Notes: generated by a model not told the origin, from the letters alone. A stretch of DNA of 64,000 nt from Paenibacillus sp. J2TS4 (GCF_018403245.1 NZ_BOSH01000003.1:577494-641493), one strand, 5' to 3'; shown: positions 34,369 to 43,262, counted from the stretch's first letter. Made by a program: numbers and translations.

Positions 34369-34391
34369 CCACGGGAAACCGTGGTTTTTAT
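34369..34391 (+). terminator. terminator after tRNA relic 3
   Basis: A perfect six-bp stem CCACGG/CCGTGG with a GAAA loop is followed by TTTTTAT. Confidence 0.8.
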
Positions 34392-34414
34392 ATTGACTGA
34401 AAATTATGGTATAC

Positions 34415-34431
34415 TGTTTATTAAGTAAACA
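34415..34431. promoter_or_regulatory. TetR-type operator at the regulator gene
   Basis: TGTTTATTAAGTAAACA is a near-perfect 17-base palindrome (TGTTTA and TAAACA half sites), overlapping a TATACT -10-like box. A related site lies before the ABC exporter genes at 37220-37238. Confidence 0.6.
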
Positions 34432-34508
34432 ATTTAATTATGGACATCGGTCTATCCAGTGGCGAATGGATATTCCCTAAGTTAGACCATTATGGAGGAT
34501 ATGAAATC

Positions 34509-35327
34509 ATGCAGAAAGACGACCACATGGATCACGAAGCCATCAGCAAATTACCTCGCGCGGTAGCGCTGAGTTGGGGGATAGTCAAAGAATCGCAGAG
34601 GGGACCTAAGCGAGAAATGAGCATAAAGAAAATAGTGGACGCCGCTATCGCAATCGCCGATAAGGATGGGCTTTCCGCTGTCTCCATGAGCCGGGTTGCA
34701 GCTTCTCTTGGATTTACCGCAATGTCCCTCTACCGATATATACCCAGTAAGGACGATCTGCTGTTGCTGATGCAGGATGCCGTGTGTGCCATCCCTATTC
34801 CGCCGGAGGAGAAGGACATAGACTGGCGCGAAAGTATGCGTGAGTATGTTCGGGCTACGATTAACGTCTTCGTGGAGCATCCATGGTATGGCGACATTCC
34901 CATCTCCGGTGTCCCGGTTACACCAAACAACCTTCAAATTATTGACTGGGCGCTTAGACCGATGCGTGATTTTCCGCTAAATGATTATGAAAAAATATCT
35001 ATCATCCTTTTGTTAAGCAGTTACGCGCGTTCGACAGGAATCATTCAAAGGGATATAGACCGGGCTATGCGGACAGGAGCAAGTCCTGCTGTCGTCAGTG
35101 GTCTAGATTATGGTGCAGCGCTTAGGCAATTGGTTACACCGGAACGCTTTCCAAATCTGGATCCCATCATCAGATCCGGTGCATATACCGAGGAGAACGT
35201 CAATGAAAATACTGTTGGCAACGACTTTGATTTCGGTCTGGAACGGATTCTGGACGGCATTGAACATTACCTTGCCTTCAGAATGCCTGTGGTTCCGGTG
35301 GCGAGTGATACATCGAAGAAGAAATAA
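34509..35327 (+). CDS. TetR-family repressor with tetracycline-repressor-like C-terminus
   Basis: A 272-aa regulator. The helix-turn-helix is at about residues 45-75 (GLSAVSMSRVAASLGFTAMSLYRYIPSKDDLL). The C-terminal part has the pattern of the TetR_C_1 group that often controls drug exporters. I start it at ATG 34509, 10 bases after GGAGG, and not at the ATG 69 bases earlier. It faces a DrrAB-like ABC exporter operon across a shared terminator, and both genes carry TGTTTA-type operators, so it probably represses itself and the exporter. Confidence 0.87.
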   Translation: MQKDDHMDHEAISKLPRAVALSWGIVKESQRGPKREMSIKKIVDAAIAIADKDGLSAVSMSRVAASLGFTAMSLYRYIPSKDDLLLLMQDAVCAIPIPPEEKDIDWRESMREYVRATINVFVEHPWYGDIPISGVPVTPNNLQIIDWALRPMRDFPLNDYEKISIILLLSSYARSTGIIQRDIDRAMRTGASPAVVSGLDYGAALRQLVTPERFPNLDPIIRSGAYTEENVNENTVGNDFDFGLERILDGIEHYLAFRMPVVPVASDTSKKK

Positions 35328-35378
35328 GGGGCAATCCCCGCATGCCCAGTCAGGCGGCTTTCGCTGGCCCTGACCATA

Positions 35379-35429
35379 AACGAAAAAGGGTTGGTACAGA
35401 AATAGTCCCTGTACCAGCCCTTTTTCGTT
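35379..35429. terminator. bidirectional terminator between TetR and ABC genes
   Basis: A roughly 21-bp stem (AACGAAAAAGGG-TGGTACAG with its complement, one mismatch) and a nine-base loop. T-runs occur in the arms on both strands. Confidence 0.85.
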
Positions 35430-35502
35430 TACCGTTATAGAACTTCTCTATTCGTGGACACCGCTCTGTATCAAATGATTGTTATTCCATTCTAACCTCT
35501 CG

Positions 35503-36291
35503 CTAACGACGTCCCGCTTTCCGGCGAAAAGCCCAAACGCTCCATACGAGGGACAGAAGAAGAATGAGCAGACACCATCCAATCGCCCACCAGGCACGAT
35601 CATGAATGGGTGCGCCTGTGAGAAGTCCTCGGATGGTTTCGATAACCGGAGTGATGGGCTGATGATTCGCAACCCCACGCAACCATGCAGGCATCGTGTC
35701 TGTCGGGACGAAGGCGCTGGATAGGTATGGAAGAAAAAGCAGGGCGAACCCGTATCCGCTGGCGGCGGAAGGACTGCTGGCAACAAGCCCGATGGCTGCG
35801 AAGAGCGAGGTGAAGGTAAGAATGAACAGAGTAATGACGGCTATCGCTCCAACCCACTCCAATACATTGGCAGTTGGCCGAAAGCCAACGAGCAGTGCAA
35901 CGCCAATGACTATTCCGGTGGCCAACAGGTTGCGGGCAACGCTTGCGACGACATGCCCGGTGATAACGCTCAGGCTACGAATCGGCATCGTTCGAAATCG
36001 GTCAATGATGCCGTTGGTCATATCATTGGCCACATCCACAGCCGTACTGGACGAACCAAAGCCGGCACACAGCAGAATGATACCTGGAACTACATAATTC
36101 ACATAGTCGCCGCTCGAGTCAATGGCGCCGCCAAACACATAGGTAAAGAGCAGCATAAGCATGATGGGAAGCATAATGGCCATTATTAATGAATCGGTAT
36201 TGCGTAAACTGTGGCGAATACTGCGCCCAATGAAGACGGCGTTCGTAACACCGAACGATGCCGACTTGGTTGGTCTTGAAGGGGTTATCAT
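35503..36291 (-). CDS. ABC-2 type exporter permease, DrrB-like
   Basis: A membrane subunit of 262 aa with six hydrophobic helices and the ABC-2 segment near the C-terminus (FLPYLSSAFVPTDTMPAWL and NHQPITPVIETIRGLL). This is the DrrB/daunorubicin-type pattern. It overlaps the ATPase gene by four bases (ATGA), so the two are translationally coupled and form one transporter. The likely role is drug or lipid export under the facing TetR regulator. Confidence 0.9.
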   Translation of the reverse strand: MITPSRPTKSASFGVTNAVFIGRSIRHSLRNTDSLIMAIMLPIMLMLLFTYVFGGAIDSSGDYVNYVVPGIILLCAGFGSSSTAVDVANDMTNGIIDRFRTMPIRSLSVITGHVVASVARNLLATGIVIGVALLVGFRPTANVLEWVGAIAVITLFILTFTSLFAAIGLVASSPSAASGYGFALLFLPYLSSAFVPTDTMPAWLRGVANHQPITPVIETIRGLLTGAPIHDRAWWAIGWCLLILLLSLVWSVWAFRRKAGRR

Positions 36292-37175
36292 GATACCGAT
36301 TCCTCCATTTTTTTGGTCGTCAAAGCAAGGAACACATCATCCATGCTTGGCTTACGGATGTTTACCTGGGTCCCCTGTGGGACGGTATGGCCCAGCTCAT
36401 GGAGTGATTGGCTGATGTCGTGGATATTGCCGCTGGTAGGGATAGATCGAATTATATCGTCTTTCGCATTGCGCAGCTCGAGCACGTTACCTCCCACGCG
36501 AGACTTCAGTTCGCCTGAAGTTCCGGTTGCGATGACGCGTCCATCGGCGATCACCGCGATGGTGTCAGCCAATTGATCGGCTTCTTCTAAATACTGCGTC
36601 GTCAGAAAAATAGTGATGCCTTGTTCTGCCAGTTGTAGGATGATATCCCACAATGCTCGTCGGCTAATCGTATCGAGTCCCGTCGTTGGTTCGTCCAGGA
36701 ACATCACGGGCCTGCTAACCACCAGGCTAATGGCGAGATCCAGACGACGGCGCATGCCGCCCGAGTATGTCTTCACGCGCTTGCCAGCGGCCGCTAAGAG
36801 GTCGAAGTGCTTTAGCAGCTCAGCTGCCCGAGTACGGGATTGTGCTGCTGTAAGCCCGGAGAGTCTGCCGATCATGCACAAATTCTCTTCGGCGGTTAAC
36901 ATTTCGTCGACAGCGGCGAACTGTCCGGTGAGGCTGATGGACCGCCTGACCTCGTTCCTTTCCGTTACGACATCGTGCCCGGCTACGCGTACGGATCCTT
37001 CATCGAGAGCTACCAGTGTAGACAGGATGTGAATGAGTGTGGTTTTACCGGCACCGTTCGGGCCAAGCAGGGCAAATACGGTGCCTGATGGCACCGCCAG
37101 ATCGATGCCGTCCAGCACAACTTGGTCACCGAAACGCTTTTGCAGCCCTGCAACTTCAATGGCTAATTTACTCAT
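36288..37175 (-). CDS. ABC exporter ATPase, DrrA-like
   Basis: The ATP-binding subunit, 295 aa. It carries Walker A GPNGAGKTT, the Q-loop SLTGQFAAVDEMLT, signature YSGGMRRRLD, Walker B VMFLDEPTTGLD and the switch His-like position in LTTQYLEEAD, which reads Gln as in DrrA-like proteins. The C-terminal domain from about 225 is also DrrA-like. GAGGCG lies before the ATG. A TetR-type operator lies 45-63 bases upstream. Confidence 0.92.
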   Translation of the reverse strand: MSKLAIEVAGLQKRFGDQVVLDGIDLAVPSGTVFALLGPNGAGKTTLIHILSTLVALDEGSVRVAGHDVVTERNEVRRSISLTGQFAAVDEMLTAEENLCMIGRLSGLTAAQSRTRAAELLKHFDLLAAAGKRVKTYSGGMRRRLDLAISLVVSRPVMFLDEPTTGLDTISRRALWDIILQLAEQGITIFLTTQYLEEADQLADTIAVIADGRVIATGTSGELKSRVGGNVLELRNAKDDIIRSIPTSGNIHDISQSLHELGHTVPQGTQVNIRKPSMDDVFLALTTKKMEESVS

Positions 37176-37219
37176 GCTACGCCTCTTTTCTGTGTACTTA
37201 ATATAGTATATGACATAAA

Positions 37220-37238
37220 CAGTATATTAAATAAACAG
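37220..37238. promoter_or_regulatory. operator-like site before the DrrAB-like operon
   Basis: On the minus strand CTGTTTATTTAATATACTG resembles the palindrome before the TetR gene (CTGTTTATTAAGTAAACA), with one weaker half. A second TGTTTA lies directly downstream, in TGTTTATGTC. Confidence 0.5.
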
Positions 37239-37326
37239 TTAAAATGCAACGAGTAATTTACATAAAGAGAAGACGGTACACGCGAGAGAGGCAAGAAAGG
37301 GACATTTTTGCGGGATTGCAAAATTT

Positions 37327-37355
37327 TTGCCTAGACTGTGAAATTATTGTACAAT
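37327..37355 (+). promoter_or_regulatory. candidate promoter for the aldolase gene
   Basis: TTGCCT (37327-37332), a 17-base spacer and TACAAT (37350-37355). It implies a leader of about 210 bases, in which I see no known regulatory RNA. Confidence 0.45.
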
Positions 37356-37569
37356 AAAGAAAACTTTACCTTAGTCTCCGTGTTTGATGCTTGGACAGGC
37401 CTATCTGGATTCGTCGCTGATCCCTTTCTCTCCGGATCGATACGGCGAGATCGTCCCCTGCTTGTTCTAAGCGTCAAGTACTGGCTCCGTTGTGAGCTAT
37501 TAAGAAAATGATTATCGGATTGATACCAAGCCAAGTCCATCATTCTATGAATAAGGAAGGAGAAGCATT

Positions 37570-38457
37570 ATGAACAAGGAACAAATGGAGCGAATTCATA
37601 CGGGAAAGGGTTTCATCGCAGCGTTGGACCAGAGTGGGGGGAGTACTCCAAAGGCGCTGCTGCAGTACGGAATTAAGGAAACCAGCTATTCCAATGAAGA
37701 AGAGATGTTCGGGTTGGTCCATGAAATGAGAACACGCATTATCACAAGCCCGGCATTCACTTCGGAATATATTTTGGGTGCTATTTTGTTTGAAAACACT
37801 ATGGATCGTACGATTGACCATCAATTTACCGCCGATTATCTTTGGGAGAAGAAAGGCATTGTGCCTTTTTTGAAGATCGATAAAGGGCTCGCCGGACTGG
37901 AAAATGGAGTTCAGCTCATGAAGCCTATTCCGGATTTGGACGATCTTTTAAAGCGGGCGATAGACAAAAACATTTTTGGGACAAAAATGCGTTCGGTGAT
38001 CAAAGAAGCCAACCCGGAAGGAATTAGACAAGTAGTGGAGCAGCAGTTCGATATTGGCAAACAAATCTTGTCGATGGGACTCGTACCGATTATCGAACCT
38101 GAGGTCGATATTTATAGCGCGGATAAGAAAAAATCGGAGCAAATTTTAAAAGATGAGATTTTCAACCAATTGTCTTTTTTAGATAAAGACGTAAAAATCA
38201 TGCTGAAGCTTTCCATACCGACGGAAGATCATTATTATCGCGATTTGATAGACGATCCACATGTTGTAAGGGTTGTAGCTTTGTCGGGCGGATATGATCA
38301 ATGGGAAGCCAATGAAAAACTGGCCCGGCATCACGGCCTCATCGCGAGCTTTTCCCGTGCCTTATCGGAGGGGTTGACCGCCCAGCAAACAGACGAACAA
38401 TTTAACGCGATGCTGTCCCGTTCTATTAAGTCCATTTATGAAGCATCCATCACCTGA
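37570..38457 (+). CDS. fda: class I fructose-bisphosphate aldolase
   Basis: A glycolytic aldolase that works through a Schiff-base Lys without metal, 295 aa. The sequence follows the Staphylococcus Fda type: [19 protein letters not shown] at residues 12-30, PFLKIDKGL with a candidate catalytic region, and [17 protein letters not shown] with MLKLSIP before it. The Schiff-base Lys is most likely the one in [17 protein letters not shown] precedes the ATG. No other glycolytic gene is close, so it is probably an accessory aldolase beside a class II enzyme elsewhere. Confidence 0.92.
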   Translation: MNKEQMERIHTGKGFIAALDQSGGSTPKALLQYGIKETSYSNEEEMFGLVHEMRTRIITSPAFTSEYILGAILFENTMDRTIDHQFTADYLWEKKGIVPFLKIDKGLAGLENGVQLMKPIPDLDDLLKRAIDKNIFGTKMRSVIKEANPEGIRQVVEQQFDIGKQILSMGLVPIIEPEVDIYSADKKKSEQILKDEIFNQLSFLDKDVKIMLKLSIPTEDHYYRDLIDDPHVVRVVALSGGYDQWEANEKLARHHGLIASFSRALSEGLTAQQTDEQFNAMLSRSIKSIYEASIT

Positions 38458-38487
38458 TCCCGGCTAAATATTGCCGCCTGTTTCAAA

Positions 38488-38598
38488 ATGAGGTCAGGGG
38501 CTCTGTTCCGTCCCCTTGTAGGACTGTTCGACCAGGGACGGGTCATTATCGAGAGCAGCGAGCCGCTGCAGGAAGGGGACAAGGTTCGGATGAAGTAA
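38488..38598 (+). pseudogene. C-terminal remnant, possibly an efflux adaptor or similar
   Basis: A 36-codon frame ends GRVIIESSEPLQEGDKVRMK, which resembles the last strand of membrane-fusion adaptor proteins (a EGDKVR-type ending). It has no ribosome binding site and no upstream domain. It is likely a leftover of a lost gene; the family call is weak. Confidence 0.3.
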
Positions 38599-38615
38599 TC
38601 AAGCTTAGAATCCGA

Positions 38616-39203
38616 TCATGTTCCCAACTTTGTTAAGGCATTTGCGGCTGAGAAGAGATCCTGTTTCAGAAGCTCTCTTTTAATTTCGTCGCGAAATACG
38701 GCGGACGGATGATAGGTCGGCAGGATACGGATTCCGTGCTTCTCCAGCCACTCTCCGCGAATTTCGGTTATTTTCGCTTTTCGATCTACAATCGCCTGTA
38801 CGGCTATGCTTCCCAGACAAACGATAATCGCCGGATGAATCAATTCGATTTGCCGGAGCAAAATCGGCAACGCTTCTTTAATCTCCGATATTTTCGGTTT
38901 CCGATTACCGGGCGGCCTCACTTTGATTACGTTCGTCAGATAAGCTTCCTCCCTGAGGATGTCCGCTTCCTGCAAATATTTATTCAGCAGCCTTCCCGAA
39001 TTGCCGACAAATGGCCGGCCGGTCTCGGCTTCTTTTTCCCCGGGGGCCTCCCCGAGCAACAACAGACGGGCATGCTCCGGTCCTTCACCGAATACAAGCT
39101 TCTCACCAGGCTCCGGTAAAAAAACACGATGACAGACAGCATCCAATGCTTCCAGATTGCGGATCGCTTGCAAATCGTAAGGGGAGACTGTTTCGACGAT
39201 CAT
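38616..39203 (-). CDS. uracil-DNA glycosylase superfamily protein, type-4-like without Fe-S cysteines
   Basis: A 195-aa DNA repair protein that would remove uracil from DNA. Motif A reads GEAPGEKEAETGRPFVGNSG, and motif B THE-type region reads LPTYHPSA. Type 4 enzymes bind a 4Fe-4S cluster through four Cys, including those in KCRPP and a later E-x2-C. Here the matching positions are Val (IKVRPPGNRKP) and Ala (EIKEA), and the N-terminal CxxC is reduced to one Cys, so no cluster is expected. It overlaps the DUF72 gene (ATGA) in an operon with a DNA polymerase, which supports a repair role. Confidence 0.85.
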   Translation of the reverse strand: MIVETVSPYDLQAIRNLEALDAVCHRVFLPEPGEKLVFGEGPEHARLLLLGEAPGEKEAETGRPFVGNSGRLLNKYLQEADILREEAYLTNVIKVRPPGNRKPKISEIKEALPILLRQIELIHPAIIVCLGSIAVQAIVDRKAKITEIRGEWLEKHGIRILPTYHPSAVFRDEIKRELLKQDLFSAANALTKLGT

Positions 39204-39991
39204 GTGGAAACGACCTCCTCCTTCAGCATTTCTCGCAGCATCCGTCCGTTGATGACAGCCTGCGCCCGGTAATGGTTATTCATACTGATGAACGTCTTTT
39301 CCGTTTTCTCGGCAAGTTTGCGAATATTCGGAACCCAATCCGTAAGTTCGTTCTCGCTGTACAAATAGTCATATCGTTCGTACGCCTCTTTGTGATGCCA
39401 CCATTTCTTATAATTCCGGCCGTGAAACCGGATATAACCAATTGGGCCGGTTGCTCTGATGATCGGCGGAACGAGTGTTTTAAACTGCGGCTCGTCCACA
39501 CAAACATAACCCAATTGCTCTTCTTCCAGCAGGTCGAATATTCGTTCATCGATCCATTCTTCGTGGCGAAATTCGACAACGACCGGAATATCGCCCATCA
39601 ACTCTTTAAATTCCTTCAAATAATCCCGGTTTTCATCCCGATTCCGGAAGCTGGTTGGAAACTGGGCCAGTACACATCCCAGTTTGCCCGCTTCTATTAA
39701 TGGCTTCAACGCTTCCTTAAAATCGGAGAAGTGTTGTTCATTATCTTCCCGTTTATGCGTCATCCCCCGATAGGCTTTGATGACGAACTGAAAGTGCTCG
39801 GGTGTTTTCTCCCGCATATGATACAGCATAAATCGGTTGGGCATCGCGTAAAAAGATGAGTTTACCTCTGTAAACGCAAATTCCCGGGCGTAAAAGGAAA
39901 GCCTTTCTTTTTTGTCCAAATCTTCTGGGTAAAAGATCCCGCGCCAATCCTCATAACTGTAACCAGCCGTTCCGATTAGTAGCATATTCAT
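39200..39991 (-). CDS. DUF72 (YecE-like) protein
   Basis: A 263-aa TIM-barrel-like protein of the DUF72 family. Landmarks are IGTAGYSYEDWRG at the start, FTEVNSSFYAMP, FQFVIKAYRGMTH, VLAQFPTSF, VEFRHEEWID and YIRFHGRN. The function is not known; genomic links to DNA repair genes are frequent. It overlaps both neighbours by four bases (ATGA junctions with the polymerase upstream and the glycosylase downstream), so all three are strictly co-expressed. Confidence 0.9.
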   Translation of the reverse strand: MNMLLIGTAGYSYEDWRGIFYPEDLDKKERLSFYAREFAFTEVNSSFYAMPNRFMLYHMREKTPEHFQFVIKAYRGMTHKREDNEQHFSDFKEALKPLIEAGKLGCVLAQFPTSFRNRDENRDYLKEFKELMGDIPVVVEFRHEEWIDERIFDLLEEEQLGYVCVDEPQFKTLVPPIIRATGPIGYIRFHGRNYKKWWHHKEAYERYDYLYSENELTDWVPNIRKLAEKTEKTFISMNNHYRAQAVINGRMLREMLKEEVVST

Positions 39992-42900
39992 CCTCCAAGC
40001 GCCTTGATTTTGTCCGCAATGACGTGCACCTGCCCGTTCTTCATCCGGACGTCGCCTTCAAGTAATATGCCCTGTGGATTCAATTCGTATAAGAAAGCCT
40101 TGTAAGTTTTGGGATACAATACGACTTCGATCATATCTGTATGATCCTGTAAGACGAGCATAAGCACGTATTCTCCGCCATTTGTCGGATACCGTCTGCT
40201 GTGGATGACTGTTCCGCATATGCGGACACGTGTATTATCGTTGAAATCAGATAATTCTTGGATTGGAACGATGTTGAAACGCTGCGAAAACTCTTGCCAT
40301 TTTCGGGTAGGAGACCGCGAAAGCGAAAACCCGAGCAGCGCCTTTTCCATCTTTCTTTTTTCCGGTTCGGTAAAATCGGGAATCGTTACGGTTGCCGAAT
40401 TAATGCCGGCTGACTTCGGCAATCCGTTCAAGTATGCGATCATCTCTTTCCGATGTCGGCCAAAACGATCACAGGCACCCGAGGCGATCCAGGCTTCGAG
40501 TACCGGTCTTTTGATCCGGCTCGCTTTCATCCGATTAACCCATTCGGGAAAAGTTTGAAATTCTCCGTTACGACGGCGAGAACGCAACATAGCGATCACC
40601 GATTCCGGCCCCGAGCCGTGGATGGCATCCAGTCCTAAGCGTATACCTTCCTTTTCAGCATGAAACCCGAACCCGCTCCGGTTAATATCGGGACCAAGCA
40701 GGGAGAGTCCCATTTTGGAGATCTCCCTAAGATATACTTGCTTGTCATAGTACCCTCCGTCCATGCTTAATAGGGAGGCCATATAATCTTTGGGGAAATG
40801 CGTTTTTAAATAAACGGTCCAGTAGGCCAGATAAGCATAGGACACGCTATGGGCTTTATTGAAGCTGTACCCGGCAAACCGGACCAAAAAATCGAATACG
40901 GCCAGAGCTTCCTTGTCCGCCACGCCTCGTTCTGCTGCTCCCCGAAGAAACCGAAGCTGGTGATTGGACAGCGCTTCGACTGATTTTGCAGATAGCGCAC
41001 GTCGGAGCGAGTCGGCTTCACCCATGGAGCATCCTGTAACTGCTTGAGCAATGGCCATCACCTGCTCCTGATACAGGATCAAGCCGTAAGTCGGCGAAAG
41101 AATAGACTCCATTTCAGGCCGTATAACCTTGAAATTCTCTTCCCCCCGGTGCCGGCGTAAATACGTATCCACGATTCCCTCATTCCATGCTCCAGGCCGG
41201 TACAAAGCGAGCAGATCGGCTAAATGGCAGATACTGTGCGGCTGCATTCTGCGCATCAACCGGCGGATTCCCATACTTTCCAGCTGAAAACATCCCAGCG
41301 TATTTCCACTGCTGATCGCGTGAAACGTGTCCGGATCGTCCAGGGGGATAACACTCATATCGAATTGATTGCCTGTTTGTTCACGAATCGAAGCGAGGGT
41401 ATCGTGAATGATCGTCAGGCTGCGTAAACCGAGAAGATCGATTTTCAATAAGCCCATTGTTTGGATATCTTCCTTATTGAAGGGAGTCATCGGTTCCCCG
41501 TTCGGCCTTCGCTGCAGAGGAATGGTCCGGGCCAAATGTTCATCCCCGAGTATAATACCCGAAGGGTGGGTGGAATGCTGGTGAGGCAATCCTTCAAGCC
41601 GTTCGGCGAGTTGAAACAACGACTTGAACGGCTCTTGATCGACCGGCAGTTTGTGCAGTTCCGGCAGGGTCTCAAGACTGTGGCGGACACCGCCTTTCCC
41701 GGAAAAAGAGGGGAGCAGCTTGGCCAGCACATCGACTTGTTTTTTTGGCAAGCCTAAATAAGTCCCGGCTTCCCGAACCGCCCCTCGCGTCCCGAACGTG
41801 TTCAGTACACCGATATGCGCAATCCGGTCTGTTCCGTATTTGTCTTTGACATATTGCAGCAGCTCGTGGCGCCTTCTTTGACAGACGTCCACATCGATAT
41901 CCGGCAAATCAGCGCGATCCGGACTCAAAAAACGTTCAAAGGAAAGGTCGTGCAGGAGCGGATTAATCTCTGTTATGCCGAGCAGATAGGCAACCAGACT
42001 TCCGGCGGCGGAACCTCTTCCGGGTCCGACGGGAATGTTCCGGTTTCGCGCATACCGTACGATATCCCACACAATTAGGAAATAGTCGGAGAGCCCTCGT
42101 CTCGTAATGATCTCAAGCTCTTGTTTCATTCGTTCTGTCCTTCTGTGCCCTTCCGAATCATCGAGAGCTGGGACAGACGAATCAAATCGGCTCCTCATCC
42201 CTTCCAGGCATAACTGGTACAATGCTTCATCCGCGCTTCGCGGGGAATTCGCAGAGTCTATTCCTTCCGTATCGGATCGATTGCACGAATGGCGATCTAC
42301 GCTCCACACTTGTGAAACGGGGAAGCTTGGAAGCCTGTACGCTCCTCGTTCCAGTTGAAACCGGCATCGCTGCGCGATTCGGACCGTATTGGCCAAAGCG
42401 TCCGGAAGATGACTGAATTTAGCCTTCATTTCTAGGGGGGAAGGGAGATAGAACGGCCCTGTCGTGAAAGGGGCAGCCGACCTCGGCTTGTTTTTTCCAT
42501 GCCGGATCATATGAAGCAAAGGCGCGTCTTCCGGAGCGAGGTAATGCACGTCGTGGGTAGCCACTAACGGAATCTTCATTTCCCGGGAAAGATGAACGGT
42601 CCTCTCGAGCCACACATCATCATCTTCAAGTCCGTGATGCTGTACCTCCAGAAAGAAATGTTCCTTCCCGAACCACTTTATATATTGAAGTGCTTGCTTT
42701 TCTGCCAGATCCATCCGCCCGCTCGTGATCAGACGATGGATGCTTCCGTTTCTGCCGCCGCTCAGCGCAATGATATCCCCATGGAAGGCTGGGGGACGGA
42801 AATAAGCGCCGTTCAACTGCTCGACGATCTGTTCGTAGCCCCGATAGGTAGCGGCCAATAAAATGAGAGTTTCTCCCGCATCGCCGACTAGCATTTCACA

Positions 42901-43107
42901 ACCGACAATCGGGTGAATGCTGTATTTCTCTGCAAGCTTGCAAAATGGAATCATCCCGTTTATTACACCCTTATCGGTTATGGCCAGCGCATCCATGTTC
43001 CACGATGCAGCAATTTGCAGGAGGTCTTCCAAGCGGCATGTCGCTTCCATCAAGCTATATTCCGTATGAACGTGAAGGTGTACGAAGCTTGTCCCTAACT
43101 TTTCCAT
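39988..43107 (-). CDS. DNA polymerase III alpha subunit, DnaE-type, probably accessory
   Basis: A 1039-aa C-family polymerase. The PHP domain is N-terminal (HLHVHTEYSLMEA), the catalytic Asp motif reads PDIDVDV, followed by the HxxH-like region and NKAHSVSYAYLAY, and an OB fold lies near the C-terminus (VRICGTVIHSRRYPT). The PHP motif normally reading TDHG is TDKG (Lys46), so the PHP site is probably inactive. It is shorter than B. subtilis DnaE (about 1115 aa) and is close in size to ImuC/DnaE2. It leads an operon with DUF72 and a glycosylase, behind a LexA-like box, so translesion synthesis is the likely job. AAAGGAGGA precedes the ATG. Confidence 0.9.
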   Translation of the reverse strand: MEKLGTSFVHLHVHTEYSLMEATCRLEDLLQIAASWNMDALAITDKGVINGMIPFCKLAEKYSIHPIVGCEMLVGDAGETLILLAATYRGYEQIVEQLNGAYFRPPAFHGDIIALSGGRNGSIHRLITSGRMDLAEKQALQYIKWFGKEHFFLEVQHHGLEDDDVWLERTVHLSREMKIPLVATHDVHYLAPEDAPLLHMIRHGKNKPRSAAPFTTGPFYLPSPLEMKAKFSHLPDALANTVRIAQRCRFQLERGAYRLPSFPVSQVWSVDRHSCNRSDTEGIDSANSPRSADEALYQLCLEGMRSRFDSSVPALDDSEGHRRTERMKQELEIITRRGLSDYFLIVWDIVRYARNRNIPVGPGRGSAAGSLVAYLLGITEINPLLHDLSFERFLSPDRADLPDIDVDVCQRRRHELLQYVKDKYGTDRIAHIGVLNTFGTRGAVREAGTYLGLPKKQVDVLAKLLPSFSGKGGVRHSLETLPELHKLPVDQEPFKSLFQLAERLEGLPHQHSTHPSGIILGDEHLARTIPLQRRPNGEPMTPFNKEDIQTMGLLKIDLLGLRSLTIIHDTLASIREQTGNQFDMSVIPLDDPDTFHAISSGNTLGCFQLESMGIRRLMRRMQPHSICHLADLLALYRPGAWNEGIVDTYLRRHRGEENFKVIRPEMESILSPTYGLILYQEQVMAIAQAVTGCSMGEADSLRRALSAKSVEALSNHQLRFLRGAAERGVADKEALAVFDFLVRFAGYSFNKAHSVSYAYLAYWTVYLKTHFPKDYMASLLSMDGGYYDKQVYLREISKMGLSLLGPDINRSGFGFHAEKEGIRLGLDAIHGSGPESVIAMLRSRRRNGEFQTFPEWVNRMKASRIKRPVLEAWIASGACDRFGRHRKEMIAYLNGLPKSAGINSATVTIPDFTEPEKRKMEKALLGFSLSRSPTRKWQEFSQRFNIVPIQELSDFNDNTRVRICGTVIHSRRYPTNGGEYVLMLVLQDHTDMIEVVLYPKTYKAFLYELNPQGILLEGDVRMKNGQVHVIADKIKALGG

Positions 43108-43126
43108 GATAGTCCTCCTTTAAATG

Positions 43127-43140
43127 GGAACGTTTGTTTC
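43127..43140 (-). promoter_or_regulatory. LexA (DinR) box at the dnaE operon
   Basis: GGAACGTTTGTTTC matches the Gram-positive SOS box CGAAC-N4-GTTCG in GAAC-N4-GTT. It sits directly downstream of a -10 box (TATGAT at 43147-43142) whose -35 is TGGACA (43171-43166, 18-base spacer), a position that would block transcription. Confidence 0.6.
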
Positions 43141-43141
43141 T

Positions 43142-43171
43142 ATCATACCAGTAGGGACGATTTGTTGTCCA
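43142..43171 (-). promoter_or_regulatory. promoter of the dnaE-DUF72-UDG operon
   Basis: On the minus strand TGGACA, an 18-base spacer and TATGAT; each box matches five of six consensus bases. The LexA-like box lies over the start region. Confidence 0.5.
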
Positions 43172-43262
43172 TTGGAGGTTATTTCCGGTTACGGACGTTG
43201 AACTGACGCCGGAGGAATACGGCAAAGAATTCTTTGACCCGTCCTACGGAATAGCGGCTTAA
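43170..43262 (+). pseudogene. short C-terminal remnant, unknown
   Basis: An open stretch without a start ends in VELTPEEYGKEFFDPSYGIAA, which looks like a natural protein tail. I cannot name it. It overlaps the dnaE promoter on the other strand. Confidence 0.25.

Noticed and set aside
38458..38615. Intact small gene after the aldolase
   Set aside because: The 36-codon frame lacks a ribosome binding site and looks like the tail of a larger protein.
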